This document shows, one piece after another, positions 25,066 to 34,600 of a DNA stretch of 64,000 bases. The translations under genes and the position numbers were made by a program. Within the stretch, counting starts at the first letter, position 1. Each line of letters starts with the position of its first letter. The notes below the pieces were generated by a model. That model did not search any database. It saw nothing but the letters and a program-made list of their open reading frames with translations, and was not told the DNA's origin. Source of the DNA: Robiginitalea biformata HTCC2501 (GTDB taxonomy: Bacteria > Bacteroidota > Bacteroidia > Flavobacteriales > Flavobacteriaceae); the NCBI RefSeq assembly GCF_000024125.1, contig NC_013222.1:2272501-2336500 (forward strand), given 5' to 3'.

Positions 25066-27600
25066 TCATCCTTTAACTGCACGGTCTGTCTTTACTTGGG
25101 CCTTCCCGATGGAAAGCATGTTTGCGAATAATTTAAAGGCGCCGGGGACACCCGCCGGCAATTCCCTGAAAAAACTCAGGCCGGTATAGATGTAATGTCC
25201 GTCTCCGTACGGGGCTACCAGCAGGCTGCCTTTCCGTGCCGGCTCCCCCGGGTCGTTCATTGAAAATAACGGGGTATAGGCAGGGTCCCAGTTATCGGGG
25301 AAATAGAGGCCGCGTTCCTGAACCCAGCCGTCAAAATCGGCAGGTTCGATCGGGTTTGGGAAGTTGAGCAGCGGGTGCTCGGGCTCCAGGAAGGTAACTT
25401 CGGCTCCCTCGTCTGAAACGCGATCCCTGGAAATTTGAAGCGGGTATGGCGCGAATTTGCTGAAATCCAGGTTGCCCCGCCCCGAGGTATTGTATTGGAC
25501 GATGACAGTGCCGCCGTTTTTGGTATAGGTAAGCAGGGCGTCGTTTTTAACAGGCAGCTCGTCCAGGACGTTGTATGCCCGGATCCCCACCACCACCGCG
25601 TCGAAGCGCTGCAGGTTGTCGGGGGTCAGGTCGTCGGTCCCAATCTGGTGTACGGTGTATCCGATGGCTTCCAGGTTTTCCGGCATGGCGTCGCCGGCCC
25701 CCATCAGATATCCGATGTGCTGCCCGGCCTTCTCCACCTGCAGGCGAACGACGCGCATTTGAGCAGGCATCAGTACGGTCTGGGTGGGGATGTGGTCATA
25801 GGCTATCGCAATCATCTCCCGGTTGTATGTGTTCCCCCCGGTAACCACTTCGGGGCGGATAGATCCTTCACTTGCTCCGGCCGGGGGGGTGACGCGGAAT
25901 TCAAATAATCCTTCGGAACCCAGGCCGTCCAACTGGAAGGGTTGGGAGGCGGGGTGCACCGTCCATCCTTCCGGGACATTCAGGCCAACGGTGCCCGAGA
26001 CGCTCTGGGCGTTCGATTTTACCCGGATCGTCACCGGTTGCGCGGAGGCCTCCGCAAACAGCCTCACCGTTTCGCCGAAGGAGGTGGATACAGGGGGTAC
26101 GATGTCAAAACTCCGGTACCGCTCTCCCTGGTCGGGTTCCGAATACCGGTGGATTACCGGTCGCTCAAATCGAATGGGGATCCCGGCAACTTGCGCGTCG
26201 ATCCGCACCTGGTAGGCCGGGGGGGTGCGGGGCATCCCGATAAATTCGGGGTCCGGGATCTGGTAGGTTCCCAGGGTACCCGGTTCGCGCAACCAGTAGG
26301 GGGAAGTGCCCGGGTGGCCTTCAGGGATTTCCAGGGACAGATCCAATTGGATTTTTTGGTTGGCCGGGAGGGGGAAGGCGCTGTCCAGCCGAGTGCCGGA
26401 TTCCAGGGCGATGGATTGAACGGCTACCGGGACCCCGGATCGGTTAACCAGCTCCAGGTTGACGGTTTCCACGTCGCCCGGGACCGCCAGAGGATCTTCC
26501 GAGGAAGCCTCGAGGTAAAGCCCGGAAACGCCGGCAATCAATGCCGTCAACTCCCCGGTTTTCACCTCCTTCCAATAGGAATCCGGTGCCGCATCCAGCA
26601 ATTGATAGGCTTTCAGGAGTTCGGGCAAATGCACAGAAGGGTCCGTAAAATTAAACGACGCTGCCACGCCTTCCAGGATTTCGCCGACGGGGCCGCCCCC
26701 GGGCATCCGTCCCCAACTCGTATCGATTCCCGCAAATAAATCGTCTCCTTGGGTTTGTGTTCCGCTGATCAATTCCAAAAACTCCTCTTCACTGCCGCGG
26801 CTGGTGGGCCTTCCAAACCCCTGGCAGAGGTGTTGGCTGCTGGCCAGGGAGGCAATTTCGTTATTGGACATCCCCCGTTCCGGATAGTAAACCCCGACAT
26901 CCAGAACCGTCAGTTTGGACCGGTCCATTTCTTTCAGGAAGCGCTCCCGACTGCCGTAGAACCACCAGGAGGTATTGTGGAACAGGCGGCTGGGCTCCCA
27001 GGTGTCCAGTTCTTTTAGTTGCTCGGGAAAGGCTTCGGGATCGCCGGCCAGTTCAAAGGCTTCCTTACTCAGGATGGCCGAAGAGGTATGGTGCCCGTGT
27101 GTGGTTCCCGGAGTTCGGTGGTCGAACCGGTTGATAATCACATCCGGCCGAAATTGTCGGATGATCCGAACAACATCCGACAATACAAGCTGCTTATCCC
27201 AAATCTCCAGCGTTTCTTCCGGGTTTTTGGAGTACCCGAAATCTACAGCGCGGGTAAAGAACTGCCGGCCCCCGTCTATTCGTCGGGCATTGAGAAGTTC
27301 CTGTGTACGCAGAACGCCCAGGAGTTCCCGCAACTCCGGGCCGATGAGGTTTTGGCCCCCATCGCCACGCGTCATGGAAAGGTAGGCCGTGCGCGCATGG
27401 ACGGCATTGGAGAGGTAGGAAATCAAACGGGTGTTTTCATCGTCCGGATGGGCGGCGATGTACAGGGCCGAACCGAGGAAATTCAGGTCCTGGAGATCAT
27501 TGTAGAGGGTAACGGAACTCGGCGGGTTTGGAGCCTGGCCCTGACCCAGGCCGGGTAACAGGCAAATTGCCGCGATGGACAGCCTCAGTATTTTGAGCAT
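25066..27600 (-). CDS. Exported PIG-L family deacetylase, multidomain
   Basis: 844 aa. Signal peptide MLKILRLSIAAICLLPGLGQG. The PIG-L domain (about 45-270) has the zinc motif AHPDDENTRLISYL, with RGDGGQN and HHTSSAILSKEAF further on. A long beta-rich middle (about 370-620) resembles the NPCBM/Ig-like extension of these large deacetylases. The C-terminal region (about 640-835) looks like a glutamine-amidotransferase-like fold (DAVVVGIRAYNVLDELPV). Predicted periplasmic de-N-acetylase of a glycan or conjugate. First gene of an operon with the microprotein and symporter. Confidence 0.85.
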   Translation of the reverse strand: MLKILRLSIAAICLLPGLGQGQAPNPPSSVTLYNDLQDLNFLGSALYIAAHPDDENTRLISYLSNAVHARTAYLSMTRGDGGQNLIGPELRELLGVLRTQELLNARRIDGGRQFFTRAVDFGYSKNPEETLEIWDKQLVLSDVVRIIRQFRPDVIINRFDHRTPGTTHGHHTSSAILSKEAFELAGDPEAFPEQLKELDTWEPSRLFHNTSWWFYGSRERFLKEMDRSKLTVLDVGVYYPERGMSNNEIASLASSQHLCQGFGRPTSRGSEEEFLELISGTQTQGDDLFAGIDTSWGRMPGGGPVGEILEGVAASFNFTDPSVHLPELLKAYQLLDAAPDSYWKEVKTGELTALIAGVSGLYLEASSEDPLAVPGDVETVNLELVNRSGVPVAVQSIALESGTRLDSAFPLPANQKIQLDLSLEIPEGHPGTSPYWLREPGTLGTYQIPDPEFIGMPRTPPAYQVRIDAQVAGIPIRFERPVIHRYSEPDQGERYRSFDIVPPVSTSFGETVRLFAEASAQPVTIRVKSNAQSVSGTVGLNVPEGWTVHPASQPFQLDGLGSEGLFEFRVTPPAGASEGSIRPEVVTGGNTYNREMIAIAYDHIPTQTVLMPAQMRVVRLQVEKAGQHIGYLMGAGDAMPENLEAIGYTVHQIGTDDLTPDNLQRFDAVVVGIRAYNVLDELPVKNDALLTYTKNGGTVIVQYNTSGRGNLDFSKFAPYPLQISRDRVSDEGAEVTFLEPEHPLLNFPNPIEPADFDGWVQERGLYFPDNWDPAYTPLFSMNDPGEPARKGSLLVAPYGDGHYIYTGLSFFRELPAGVPGAFKLFANMLSIGKAQVKTDRAVKG

Positions 27601-27622
27601 GTTTGGAGGGTTTGTCAGTACC

Positions 27623-27630
27623 CAAATATA
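27623..27630 (-). promoter_or_regulatory. -7 box TATATTTG of the PIG-L/symporter operon
   Basis: On the minus strand TATATTTG fits TAnnTTTG and ends 22 nt before the PIG-L ATG at 27600. Confidence 0.55.
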
Positions 27631-27675
27631 GGAAGATAACCTCCCCGGAGCCCCAATTTAGAACTTCTTTAACAA

Positions 27676-28221
27676 CTACAGCGCCTCGCTGCCTTCCGGA
27701 TCCCCGGCATCTTCCGATGCCAGGGTAACTGCCTTCTGGAGGAAGAGGTTATTCGGGTAGGTCAGCAATTCCCCGGATCGCATCCTCAGGTGGACGTGGA
27801 AGGCCCGGATATCCTCGATGACGAATTCCCGGTCTTCCTCGAGTTCCTTGTCGTGGATGCGTATCCGGTCGCCGATCTTATACGGGAAGGTAAAAAACAG
27901 GATGACCCCGGCGGTGATGTTGCTGAGGATGGACCAGCTGGCAAATAGGGCCACCCCGATTACTGCAAAAACGGAAGAAAATATCAGGCCGATTTCCCGG
28001 AAGTTAACCCCCCAGATGAGGATCAGCGCACTTACCAGGAGAGCCGTATGCCCGATAGCCACATATTTGATGATCAACCGGGTCCGTGCCCGGTCCATCT
28101 CGCTCAGGCGGCCGACTTTGCGTATAGCCTGGATTGACAAAAACCTGGAAATAGCCAGGGCGAGCATACAGATCCCCGTCCAGAGGAACTCGGTTTGGAA
28201 TGTAAGCAGCAGCTCTTTCAT
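27676..28221 (-). CDS. Small MscS-family mechanosensitive channel
   Basis: 181 aa. Three hydrophobic segments, then the MscS core: IGVALFASWSILSNITAGVILFFTFPYKIGDRIRI contains the pore helix and first beta-domain strand, followed by VIEDIRAFHVHLRMRSGELLTYPNNLFLQKAV. Shorter than E. coli MscS (286 aa) because the C-terminal cage domain is mostly absent. Inner-membrane osmotic release valve. Begins 3 nt after the stop of the lipoprotein gene. Confidence 0.88.
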   Translation of the reverse strand: MKELLLTFQTEFLWTGICMLALAISRFLSIQAIRKVGRLSEMDRARTRLIIKYVAIGHTALLVSALILIWGVNFREIGLIFSSVFAVIGVALFASWSILSNITAGVILFFTFPYKIGDRIRIHDKELEEDREFVIEDIRAFHVHLRMRSGELLTYPNNLFLQKAVTLASEDAGDPEGSEAL

Positions 28222-28224
28222 CCG

Positions 28225-29190
28225 TTAACGTTTGGATAATCCCAGGCTGTCCCGCAGGTGCAGGTCGCTATTGGAGTTTTGCCGCCAGTAGGGAGTTTTC
28301 AGCGTATTCTTGAGTTGAGCAGTGGTTGTGAGTACCTGGGCGTCGGCCCCAAACCCGCTTGGATAGGAATCTGTCCATCCCTGGATGGTATGGGGAAAAT
28401 CCCCGTCAAAATGGATTTGCAGCGTCCGGTTCAACCCGGGATAGGTAATGGTGTAGGTTCGGACTTTCGCGGGTTCGCTCAGGGTCAGGGTGGCCGGATA
28501 AGCCTGGAAAGGCTGGTGCCTGAGCCGGAGGAATTCCATGGAGGGCACTACGTCGTGGTTCCCCTGTGGGAGGGTCTCCGGTGCAATCCGCAACCGGGTC
28601 CAGAGTTCGTCTTCCAGGACGTTTTTGGGCAGGTGCAATTCCTGCTCCCCTTCGCTTTCAAAATAGCTATGGGCGGTAATCTCAAAATCCTCCCGGTTGT
28701 TGAGCTGGGCGTATACATGACCGCACCACTCCTGTACCGATGTGCTGATTTTCAGGGCATGTCGGTTGTCCGAAACCGGGTAGAATATACTGCTCATAAT
28801 GGAATATGGGTAGATTCCGGTGAGGAATTTACGGGTGCGGTTTAATTTCAGCACGGAAACCGAGGTGCTGTCGGGCCGGTCTGCCTTGACCTGTTTCCCG
28901 GGGTTGAAAGGCTCGGTGACGTACACCAGCGCAGCGTCCCCTTCCCGCAATTCGCCGTAACGCGCCTGGCTGAGGCTATACGAGCTGATCTCGGCCTCCC
29001 CTGCGTACCAATAGGATTTAAAATCCTCTGTAAGCGGGCGGGGCGGGGCCGTCGCATCCGCTGAAGGCGAAGTACCCCCATCGGTACCCCCGGCTGAATC
29101 AGCGGTTTCGGCTCCTTGTTTGCAGCCCGAAGCCAACAATAGCAATACGAGCAAACCTGTTGTATATTTCTGAGGGCGGGGGCAGGGCAT
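28225..29190 (-). CDS. Conserved flavobacterial lipoprotein between maf and mscS
   Basis: 321 aa from ATG 29190. Lipoprotein signal with lipobox LLLLASGC. A Ser/Asp/Gly-rich spacer follows, then a globular region from SYWYAGEAEISSYSLSQARYGELREGDAALVYVTEP to GWTDSYP. Proteins of this type next to maf are sometimes labelled Maf by position, but the sequence shows no Maf motif. No enzymatic motif recognised. A 13-codon upstream extension of the frame is not used because the signal peptide begins at this ATG. Confidence 0.78.
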   Translation of the reverse strand: MPCPRPQKYTTGLLVLLLLASGCKQGAETADSAGGTDGGTSPSADATAPPRPLTEDFKSYWYAGEAEISSYSLSQARYGELREGDAALVYVTEPFNPGKQVKADRPDSTSVSVLKLNRTRKFLTGIYPYSIMSSIFYPVSDNRHALKISTSVQEWCGHVYAQLNNREDFEITAHSYFESEGEQELHLPKNVLEDELWTRLRIAPETLPQGNHDVVPSMEFLRLRHQPFQAYPATLTLSEPAKVRTYTITYPGLNRTLQIHFDGDFPHTIQGWTDSYPSGFGADAQVLTTTAQLKNTLKTPYWRQNSNSDLHLRDSLGLSKR

Positions 29191-29218
29191 AGTCTTTGTT
29201 TTTGATAACAAAAATAGG

Positions 29219-29815
29219 TTAAAAACCACGCCGGACCATATCGCGTAATTTTTGGTAGACCAATTGGGTGGGTAATCCCACTACATTGGTGTAGGAACCC
29301 CGGATGGCCTCTACGCCAACCAGCCCGATCCATTCCTGGATCCCATATCCCCCTGCCTTGTCCATTGGATTTCCCAGATGCAGGTACGTCGTGAGCATAC
29401 CCGGGTCTACGCGGGTAAAACGCACGTCTGTCCGGGCGTGGAAAACCTCCCTGTAACCCTTTGCGGTCAGGCATACCGAGGTGTATACCTGGTGCCAGGC
29501 CCCGGAAAGTTTCCCGAGCATTTCCCGAGCCTCTTTCTCGCCAGCCGGTTTTTCGAGCACCTCGTCCCCCAGGCAGACGATGGTATCCGCCGTGAGCAAA
29601 ACGGCGCGGCCCGGAAGACTGTCTTGTAATACAGACGCTTTAAGTTCGGATAGGTAATTCGTTATTTCATAGGTTTTTAGGTTTTCGGGGAAGCGCTCCT
29701 CAGCCGCCTGGGTACGCACCTCAAACTCCAGGCCCATGGCCTCCAGGAGCGATTTCCTCCTGGGGGAGGCAGATCCGAGTACGAGGTGCTGTGGCTGGTG
29801 GTCCGGCCGGGGCAT
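29219..29815 (-). CDS. maf: Maf-type nucleoside triphosphate pyrophosphatase
   Basis: 198 aa. Family start LVLGSASPRRKSLLEAMGLEFEV and the catalytic block LTADTIVCLGDEVLEKPAGEKEAREML are both present. YGIQEWIGLVGVEAIRGSYTNVVGLP closes the fold. Hydrolyses dTTP/UTP and modified nucleotides, acting as a house-cleaning enzyme linked to division arrest. Its ATG shares one base with the kdsC stop (TGATG), so translation is coupled to kdsC. Confidence 0.94.
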   Translation of the reverse strand: MPRPDHQPQHLVLGSASPRRKSLLEAMGLEFEVRTQAAEERFPENLKTYEITNYLSELKASVLQDSLPGRAVLLTADTIVCLGDEVLEKPAGEKEAREMLGKLSGAWHQVYTSVCLTAKGYREVFHARTDVRFTRVDPGMLTTYLHLGNPMDKAGGYGIQEWIGLVGVEAIRGSYTNVVGLPTQLVYQKLRDMVRRGF

Positions 29816-30342
29816 CAGTCGTGTTTTGCGTTGAAGCCGTGCTCCCAGTCCCCCCGGACTTTAAGTACTTGCTGGATGATATCCCGTACGCAGCCGTCCC
29901 CGCCGTTCAGGTGGGAGATATAGTGGGATATCGCCTTGATTTCCGGGACGGCATTCTGCGGACAGGCCGCCATGCCCACCTGTTGCATCACCGGCAGGTC
30001 GGGGATATCGTCGCCCATATAGAGGATTTCCGACGCCGGGATATCGTAGTCTTCCATGTAATCCCTGAGGACGGACTCCTTGTGGCCCGCACCCAGGAAA
30101 ATATCGGTAACCCCGAGGGCCCGGAGCCTGGCGCGGACGCCTTCATTGGAACCGCCGCTGATGATGCAAATGCGATACCCCCGGGACAAGGCTGTTTTGA
30201 CGGCGAATCCGTCCCGCACGCTCATCTTGCGAAGCAGTTCTCCCGATGTAGTGATCAACAGGGAACTGTCGGTAAATACCCCGTCCACGTCAAAGACGAA
30301 TGTGCGGACATCTTTCAGCCGCTCCTTATAATTCAGTTTCAT
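29815..30342 (-). CDS. kdsC: KdsC-like HAD phosphatase
   Basis: 175 aa from ATG 30342. HAD motif I is FVFDVDGVFTDSSLL, motif II lies in CIISGGSN and motif III in YMGDDIPDLPVM, the tetrameric C0-type KdsC arrangement. Removes phosphate from KDO 8-phosphate in lipopolysaccharide core synthesis. It overlaps the DUF2520 gene by 17 nt and maf by one base. An in-frame extension to 30666 lies within the DUF2520 gene and is not family sequence. Confidence 0.9.
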   Translation of the reverse strand: MKLNYKERLKDVRTFVFDVDGVFTDSSLLITTSGELLRKMSVRDGFAVKTALSRGYRICIISGGSNEGVRARLRALGVTDIFLGAGHKESVLRDYMEDYDIPASEILYMGDDIPDLPVMQQVGMAACPQNAVPEIKAISHYISHLNGGDGCVRDIIQQVLKVRGDWEHGFNAKHD

Positions 30343-31090
30343 ATGTCGAAATAATGGATTCAGTAATCTGGTCGTATATCGCGGCCGCCGGTTTCCCCCG
30401 GAGCAATTCCCGGTGTTTGGCAAGTGTGGCGGTATCCCCCCGCCGGGCCGGGCCGGTCTGTGCCTCCCGGGGGCCAAGACTTTCCAGTTTTGCCAGGGTT
30501 TCCCGGAGCAGGGGCCGGAGCAGGTCTTTATCCAGGCCGGACCCGCTGGCCACCGATTCGCCCAGGTAGACCATATGGTTGGTAAAATTGTTGACAAACA
30601 CGGCAGCCAGATGCAGTGCCAGACGTTTATCTGAATTCGCCGGCTGGGGACTGCACCCCATGGCATTGGCGAGCTTATTCAGGAGTGCCAGGTCTTCCGG
30701 ACGGCCGGCCTCTGTCAGCACGGGGATGCCGGCCAGGGAAACTTCGCGGTCCCGGGAAAATGTCTGTAAAGGGTAGAAGACCCCGTGGCGGGAGGTGCCC
30801 TTCAGGGTCGCCAGGGGCTGGGCCCCGGAGCAGTGAACAACAAGGGCCGGGGAGCCTTTCAGACCCGCTGCAACATCCCCTATGGCCCGGTCGGCAACTG
30901 CCAGGAGGCAGATATCCGCATCGGGTGCCGGCTCGTCCAGCCCGCTTCGCGGAGCCGCTCCCGGAAATCCAGATAATTTTTCGGGATCCCTTGCCCGCAG
31001 GCCGACCAGGCGAACCCCTTTGGATTGCTCCAGGGCGCCCGAGAGGCGGTAGGCCAGGTTGCCGCTGCCGATAAGTAGGATCCGGATCAC
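30326..31090 (-). CDS. Rossmann-fold DUF2520 protein
   Basis: 254 aa from a GTG at 31090 (VIRILLIGSGNLAYRLSGAL). An N-terminal NAD(P)-binding fold (GSGNLA) is followed by the F420-type oxidoreductase-like core (ADICLLAVADRAIGDVAAGL, VVHCSGAQPL) and a helical DUF2520 dimerisation domain (ALHLAAVFVNNFTNHMVYLGE). Related to ketopantoate reductase-like or pyrroline-carboxylate reductase-like enzymes; substrate unknown. Start choice is moderate: an upstream TTG would add 29 residues that do not resemble the family. Confidence 0.85.
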   Translation of the reverse strand: MIRILLIGSGNLAYRLSGALEQSKGVRLVGLRARDPEKLSGFPGAAPRSGLDEPAPDADICLLAVADRAIGDVAAGLKGSPALVVHCSGAQPLATLKGTSRHGVFYPLQTFSRDREVSLAGIPVLTEAGRPEDLALLNKLANAMGCSPQPANSDKRLALHLAAVFVNNFTNHMVYLGESVASGSGLDKDLLRPLLRETLAKLESLGPREAQTGPARRGDTATLAKHRELLRGKPAAAIYDQITESIISTYETEL

Positions 31091-31155
31091 GGTGCTAAAA
31101 TACACATCCGAAATGTTAATCTGGGAAATCGGGCTGGATTGCGCGCCAAAACCGC

Positions 31156-31163
31156 TATTTTTG
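31156..31163 (+). promoter_or_regulatory. -7 box TATTTTTG of the ResB-CcsA gene
   Basis: TATTTTTG fits TAnnTTTG and lies 25 nt before ATG 31189, in the divergent gap with the DUF2520 gene. Confidence 0.6.
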
Positions 31164-31188
31164 CACTGCCTTTTCAACGACGAACTGC

Positions 31189-34100
31189 ATGTTGCAAACC
31201 GTTAACCGGATACTTTTTTCCCCGCGCCTGATGGCGGTATTATTCCTGGTAATGGCCGTGGCCATGGCATTCGGTACCTTTATCGAGAGCTGGTACAGTA
31301 CGGAAACCGCCCGAATTTGGATATATAACGCCTGGTGGTTCGAGGCCATCATGGTTTTCTTTGTCATTAATTTTATCGGGAATATCCGCAGGTACGACCT
31401 GCTGAAATGGAATAAGTGGCCTGTTTTGGTCCTGCACCTTTCCTTTATCCTGATCCTCGTGGGGGCATTTATCACCCGCTATATCAGTTTCGAGGGCATG
31501 ATGCCAATTCGCGAAGGGGCTACCGAGAATGTATTTTATTCGGATAAAACGTACCTGAGCGTCCTGGTGGACGGGGAAGTACAGGGCCAGCCCCAGCGCA
31601 AATCCCTGGAAGACGACCTGATTATTACCGAACAGGCCGAGCAGTCCAGCCTGCCCTGGACCACCGAATTCAACGGTACGCCCATACAGGTGGATGTGGT
31701 GGATTTCACCCAGGGTGCCCGAATGGGTGTTGCCCCGGAGGCTGGGGGCAACTGGTTCCTGAAACTGGTTGAAGCCGGAAGCGGGTCGCGGCACGACCAT
31801 TTCCTTGAATCCGGGGAGGTCACCAGCATCCACAACGTACTCTTTTCCCTGAACCGCCCTGTGGACGGGGCTGTGAACATCACCCGGACAGATAGCACCC
31901 TGACCATTGATTCCCCTTTTGAGGGCAGCTTTATGCGCATGGCCGACCAGCAAAGCGGGACCGTGGTGGCCGACAGTGTGCAGCCGCTGATGCTCCGGTC
32001 GCTCTATACCCTGGGCAGTATGCAATTCGTGGTGCCCGACCCGCCCGTCCAGGGGGCGTACCGCGTAATGCCCATCCCGGAGAATGAACAAACGGATAAC
32101 GACCCGGATGCTCTTACAGTCCGCCTCTCGGCAGGGGATGCGAGCCGGGAAGTGACGCTTTTGGGCGGGAAAGGGCGTTTTGAATACAGCGACCCGGTGA
32201 CCATCGGGGGCCTTACATTCCGCGCCGCCTACGGTTCCAAGATCCACGAATTGCCTTTCAGCATCACCTTAAACGATTTCATCGCCGAAAAATACCCGGG
32301 GACGGAACAGGGCTATGCCTCCTTCATGAGCCGGATTACCGTGCACGACAGCACCGGGGAGGGACGACCGTTTGACTACGACATCTATATGAACCACGTG
32401 CTCGACCACCGGGGATACCGGTTTTTCCAGGCGAGTTTCAGCCCGGACGAAAAAGGAACGGTGCTCTCGGTGAACCACGATTTCTGGGGCACCTGGGTTA
32501 CCTATATCGGCTACTTCCTGCTGTACGCCGGATTGATGGGTATCATGTTCTTCGGCAAGACCCGGTTCCGGGAGCTCACCCGCCGCCTGGAAGACCTCAA
32601 GCGCAAGAAAGCCGCCATGATGCTGCTATTGCTGTTTACAGGTTTTGCCGCCTCGGCCCAGACCCTCCCGGACGACGGGCACGAGCACGCCGGGATGCCG
32701 CCTCCCGAACAGGTAGATTCCATCATTCATGCCACCGCTGTGCCGGCGGAGCAGGCCTCCCGTTTTGGCCATCTGGTGATCCAGGATGAGGAGGGGCGGA
32801 TGAAGCCCGTGAATACCTTTGCCTCTGAACTGCTCAGGAAACTGACTTTGCGCAACGACTACCAGGGGCTGACCCCCGACCAGGTGCTGCTGTCGATGAT
32901 GATGCGGCCCAACCTGTGGACGGTGGCCGAGTTCGTTGCCCTGGACAAAAAAACCGAGAATGACAGTATCCGGAACCTGATTGGCGTACCCGAGGGGCAA
33001 CGGTATATCCGGCTGATCGACTTTTTTGACGATGCGGGGAACAACAAGCTGGAGCCCGTCCTTCAGGAGGCTTTTGCCACCAACAACCCGAATAAATTCC
33101 AGCAGGATTTCAAGGACGCCTATTTCCGGCTCGGTTTGCTGAACCGGGCCCTCAGCGGCGAGATCCTGAAGATTTTCCCGCTGATTGACCACCCGAACAA
33201 CAAGTGGATTTCCGCCCTGGAATTCCGCAGTGGGCAATTCCCGGTACAGGACAGCCTCTATGCGAACTTTATCCGCAACGCAGTACCCTATTACCTGAGC
33301 TCCCTGGAGAAAGGGGCCCGGACCGGCGATTATTCCGAGGCGGAAAAACTCCTGGCCGCGTTCCGCCAAAACCAGGAAAACCACGGCAGTGAGGTGTTGC
33401 CCTCTGCCCGGAAGGTAGAGACGGAAGTGATCTACAACCGCCTGGACATTTTTAACCGCCTTTACAAGTATTACGCGCTTTGCGGTGTCCTGCTGTTTTT
33501 CATCCTGATATTTGCCATTTTCAGGGAGCGGCGCATCTGGGATATTTCCACGTATTTCTTCAAAGGCATCATCTATATCCTGTTTATCTGGCACACCGCC
33601 GGCCTGATCCTGCGGTGGTATATTTCCGGGCATGCCCCCTGGTCGGACGCCTATGAAAGCATTCTCTATGTCTCCTGGGCCTGTATGGGGATGGGCCTTT
33701 TGCTGGGCCGCAAAAGCGACATGACGATTGCTGCTTCGGCCTTTGTCACCTCCATGCTCCTCTGGATCGCCCACCAAAGCTGGGTAGACCCGGCCATCGG
33801 AAATCTGGTGCCTGTCCTGGACAGCTATTGGCTGATGATCCACGTAGCCGTGATTGTCGGGAGCTATGGACCCCTCACGGTTGGGATGATCCTGGGGGTG
33901 GTCTGCCTGCTGCTGATCCTGATGACAACCGAGAAAAACAAGCGGCGTATGCGGATGAACCTCCGCGAATTGACCATTATCAACGAACTGGCGCTGACTG
34001 TCGGCCTGGTCATGCTCACCATCGGGAACTTCCTCGGGGGGCAGTGGGCCAATGAAAGCTGGGGGCGGTACTGGGGATGGGACCCCAAGGAAACCTGGGC

Positions 34101-34389
34101 GCTGATCTCCATCCTGGTCTACGCCTTCGTGATCCACGCGCGCCTGGTCCCCGGCCTCAAAAGCCGATGGACCTTTAATTTCCTCAGCATCGTGGCCTTT
34201 GGCAGTATCATGATGACCTATTTTGGGGTGAATTTTTACCTGGTAGGCCTGCACAGCTACGCCAGCGGCGCCCAGGTAATTACCCCGGCCTTTGTGTGGT
34301 ACACCGTTGCAGGCGTGGTGGTACTCGGTATGCTGAGTCGCTGGAGGTACCAGGTGCATTACGTGGGAAAAACCGATACGCGGCACTAG
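31189..34389 (+). CDS. ccsA: Fused ResB-CcsA cytochrome c biogenesis protein
   Basis: 1066 aa. The N-terminal ResB-like half has TM segments near 12-30, 45-65, 77-97 and about 445-465, flanking a large periplasmic region. A hydrophobic segment near 485-500 (AAMMLLLLFTGFAASAQ) looks like an internal signal. The C-terminal CcsA half (about 760-1060) has eight or so TM helices and the haem-handling tryptophan-rich motif WGRYWGWDPKETWALIS. System II (Ccs) haem delivery and attachment to apocytochromes c in the periplasm. Fusion of both components is typical of the phylum. Confidence 0.93.
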   Translation: MLQTVNRILFSPRLMAVLFLVMAVAMAFGTFIESWYSTETARIWIYNAWWFEAIMVFFVINFIGNIRRYDLLKWNKWPVLVLHLSFILILVGAFITRYISFEGMMPIREGATENVFYSDKTYLSVLVDGEVQGQPQRKSLEDDLIITEQAEQSSLPWTTEFNGTPIQVDVVDFTQGARMGVAPEAGGNWFLKLVEAGSGSRHDHFLESGEVTSIHNVLFSLNRPVDGAVNITRTDSTLTIDSPFEGSFMRMADQQSGTVVADSVQPLMLRSLYTLGSMQFVVPDPPVQGAYRVMPIPENEQTDNDPDALTVRLSAGDASREVTLLGGKGRFEYSDPVTIGGLTFRAAYGSKIHELPFSITLNDFIAEKYPGTEQGYASFMSRITVHDSTGEGRPFDYDIYMNHVLDHRGYRFFQASFSPDEKGTVLSVNHDFWGTWVTYIGYFLLYAGLMGIMFFGKTRFRELTRRLEDLKRKKAAMMLLLLFTGFAASAQTLPDDGHEHAGMPPPEQVDSIIHATAVPAEQASRFGHLVIQDEEGRMKPVNTFASELLRKLTLRNDYQGLTPDQVLLSMMMRPNLWTVAEFVALDKKTENDSIRNLIGVPEGQRYIRLIDFFDDAGNNKLEPVLQEAFATNNPNKFQQDFKDAYFRLGLLNRALSGEILKIFPLIDHPNNKWISALEFRSGQFPVQDSLYANFIRNAVPYYLSSLEKGARTGDYSEAEKLLAAFRQNQENHGSEVLPSARKVETEVIYNRLDIFNRLYKYYALCGVLLFFILIFAIFRERRIWDISTYFFKGIIYILFIWHTAGLILRWYISGHAPWSDAYESILYVSWACMGMGLLLGRKSDMTIAASAFVTSMLLWIAHQSWVDPAIGNLVPVLDSYWLMIHVAVIVGSYGPLTVGMILGVVCLLLILMTTEKNKRRMRMNLRELTIINELALTVGLVMLTIGNFLGGQWANESWGRYWGWDPKETWALISILVYAFVIHARLVPGLKSRWTFNFLSIVAFGSIMMTYFGVNFYLVGLHSYASGAQVITPAFVWYTVAGVVVLGMLSRWRYQVHYVGKTDTRH

Positions 34390-34600
34390 GCCTCAGGGAG
34401 TTGTAAACTGCTGGTTACTGCATTTTTTTAGTCCGGGCCTTCCCACTATAAGAAAAATTCCTTTTCTTTGGTACACCATGAAGCTCTAAGAATTATGTGC
34501 CCATTTGCGGATATCCGGCTTTCGGCCCGGGTGCGATAAGCATCCCCGGCCATGCTGCCCGCAATTTTTCACCCTCCTTCAACCACATAATTTTTGCATC

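Noticed and set aside
30342..30666. N-terminal extension of the KdsC-like gene
   Set aside because: The HAD domain begins at the ATG at 30342; the extension reads the DUF2520 gene in a wrong frame.
32626..34386. 586-codon open frame on the minus strand opposite the ResB-CcsA gene
   Set aside because: It lies entirely opposite a well-recognised membrane protein gene; the product is His/Gln/Pro-rich with no fold-like pattern, a common effect of GC-rich codon use.
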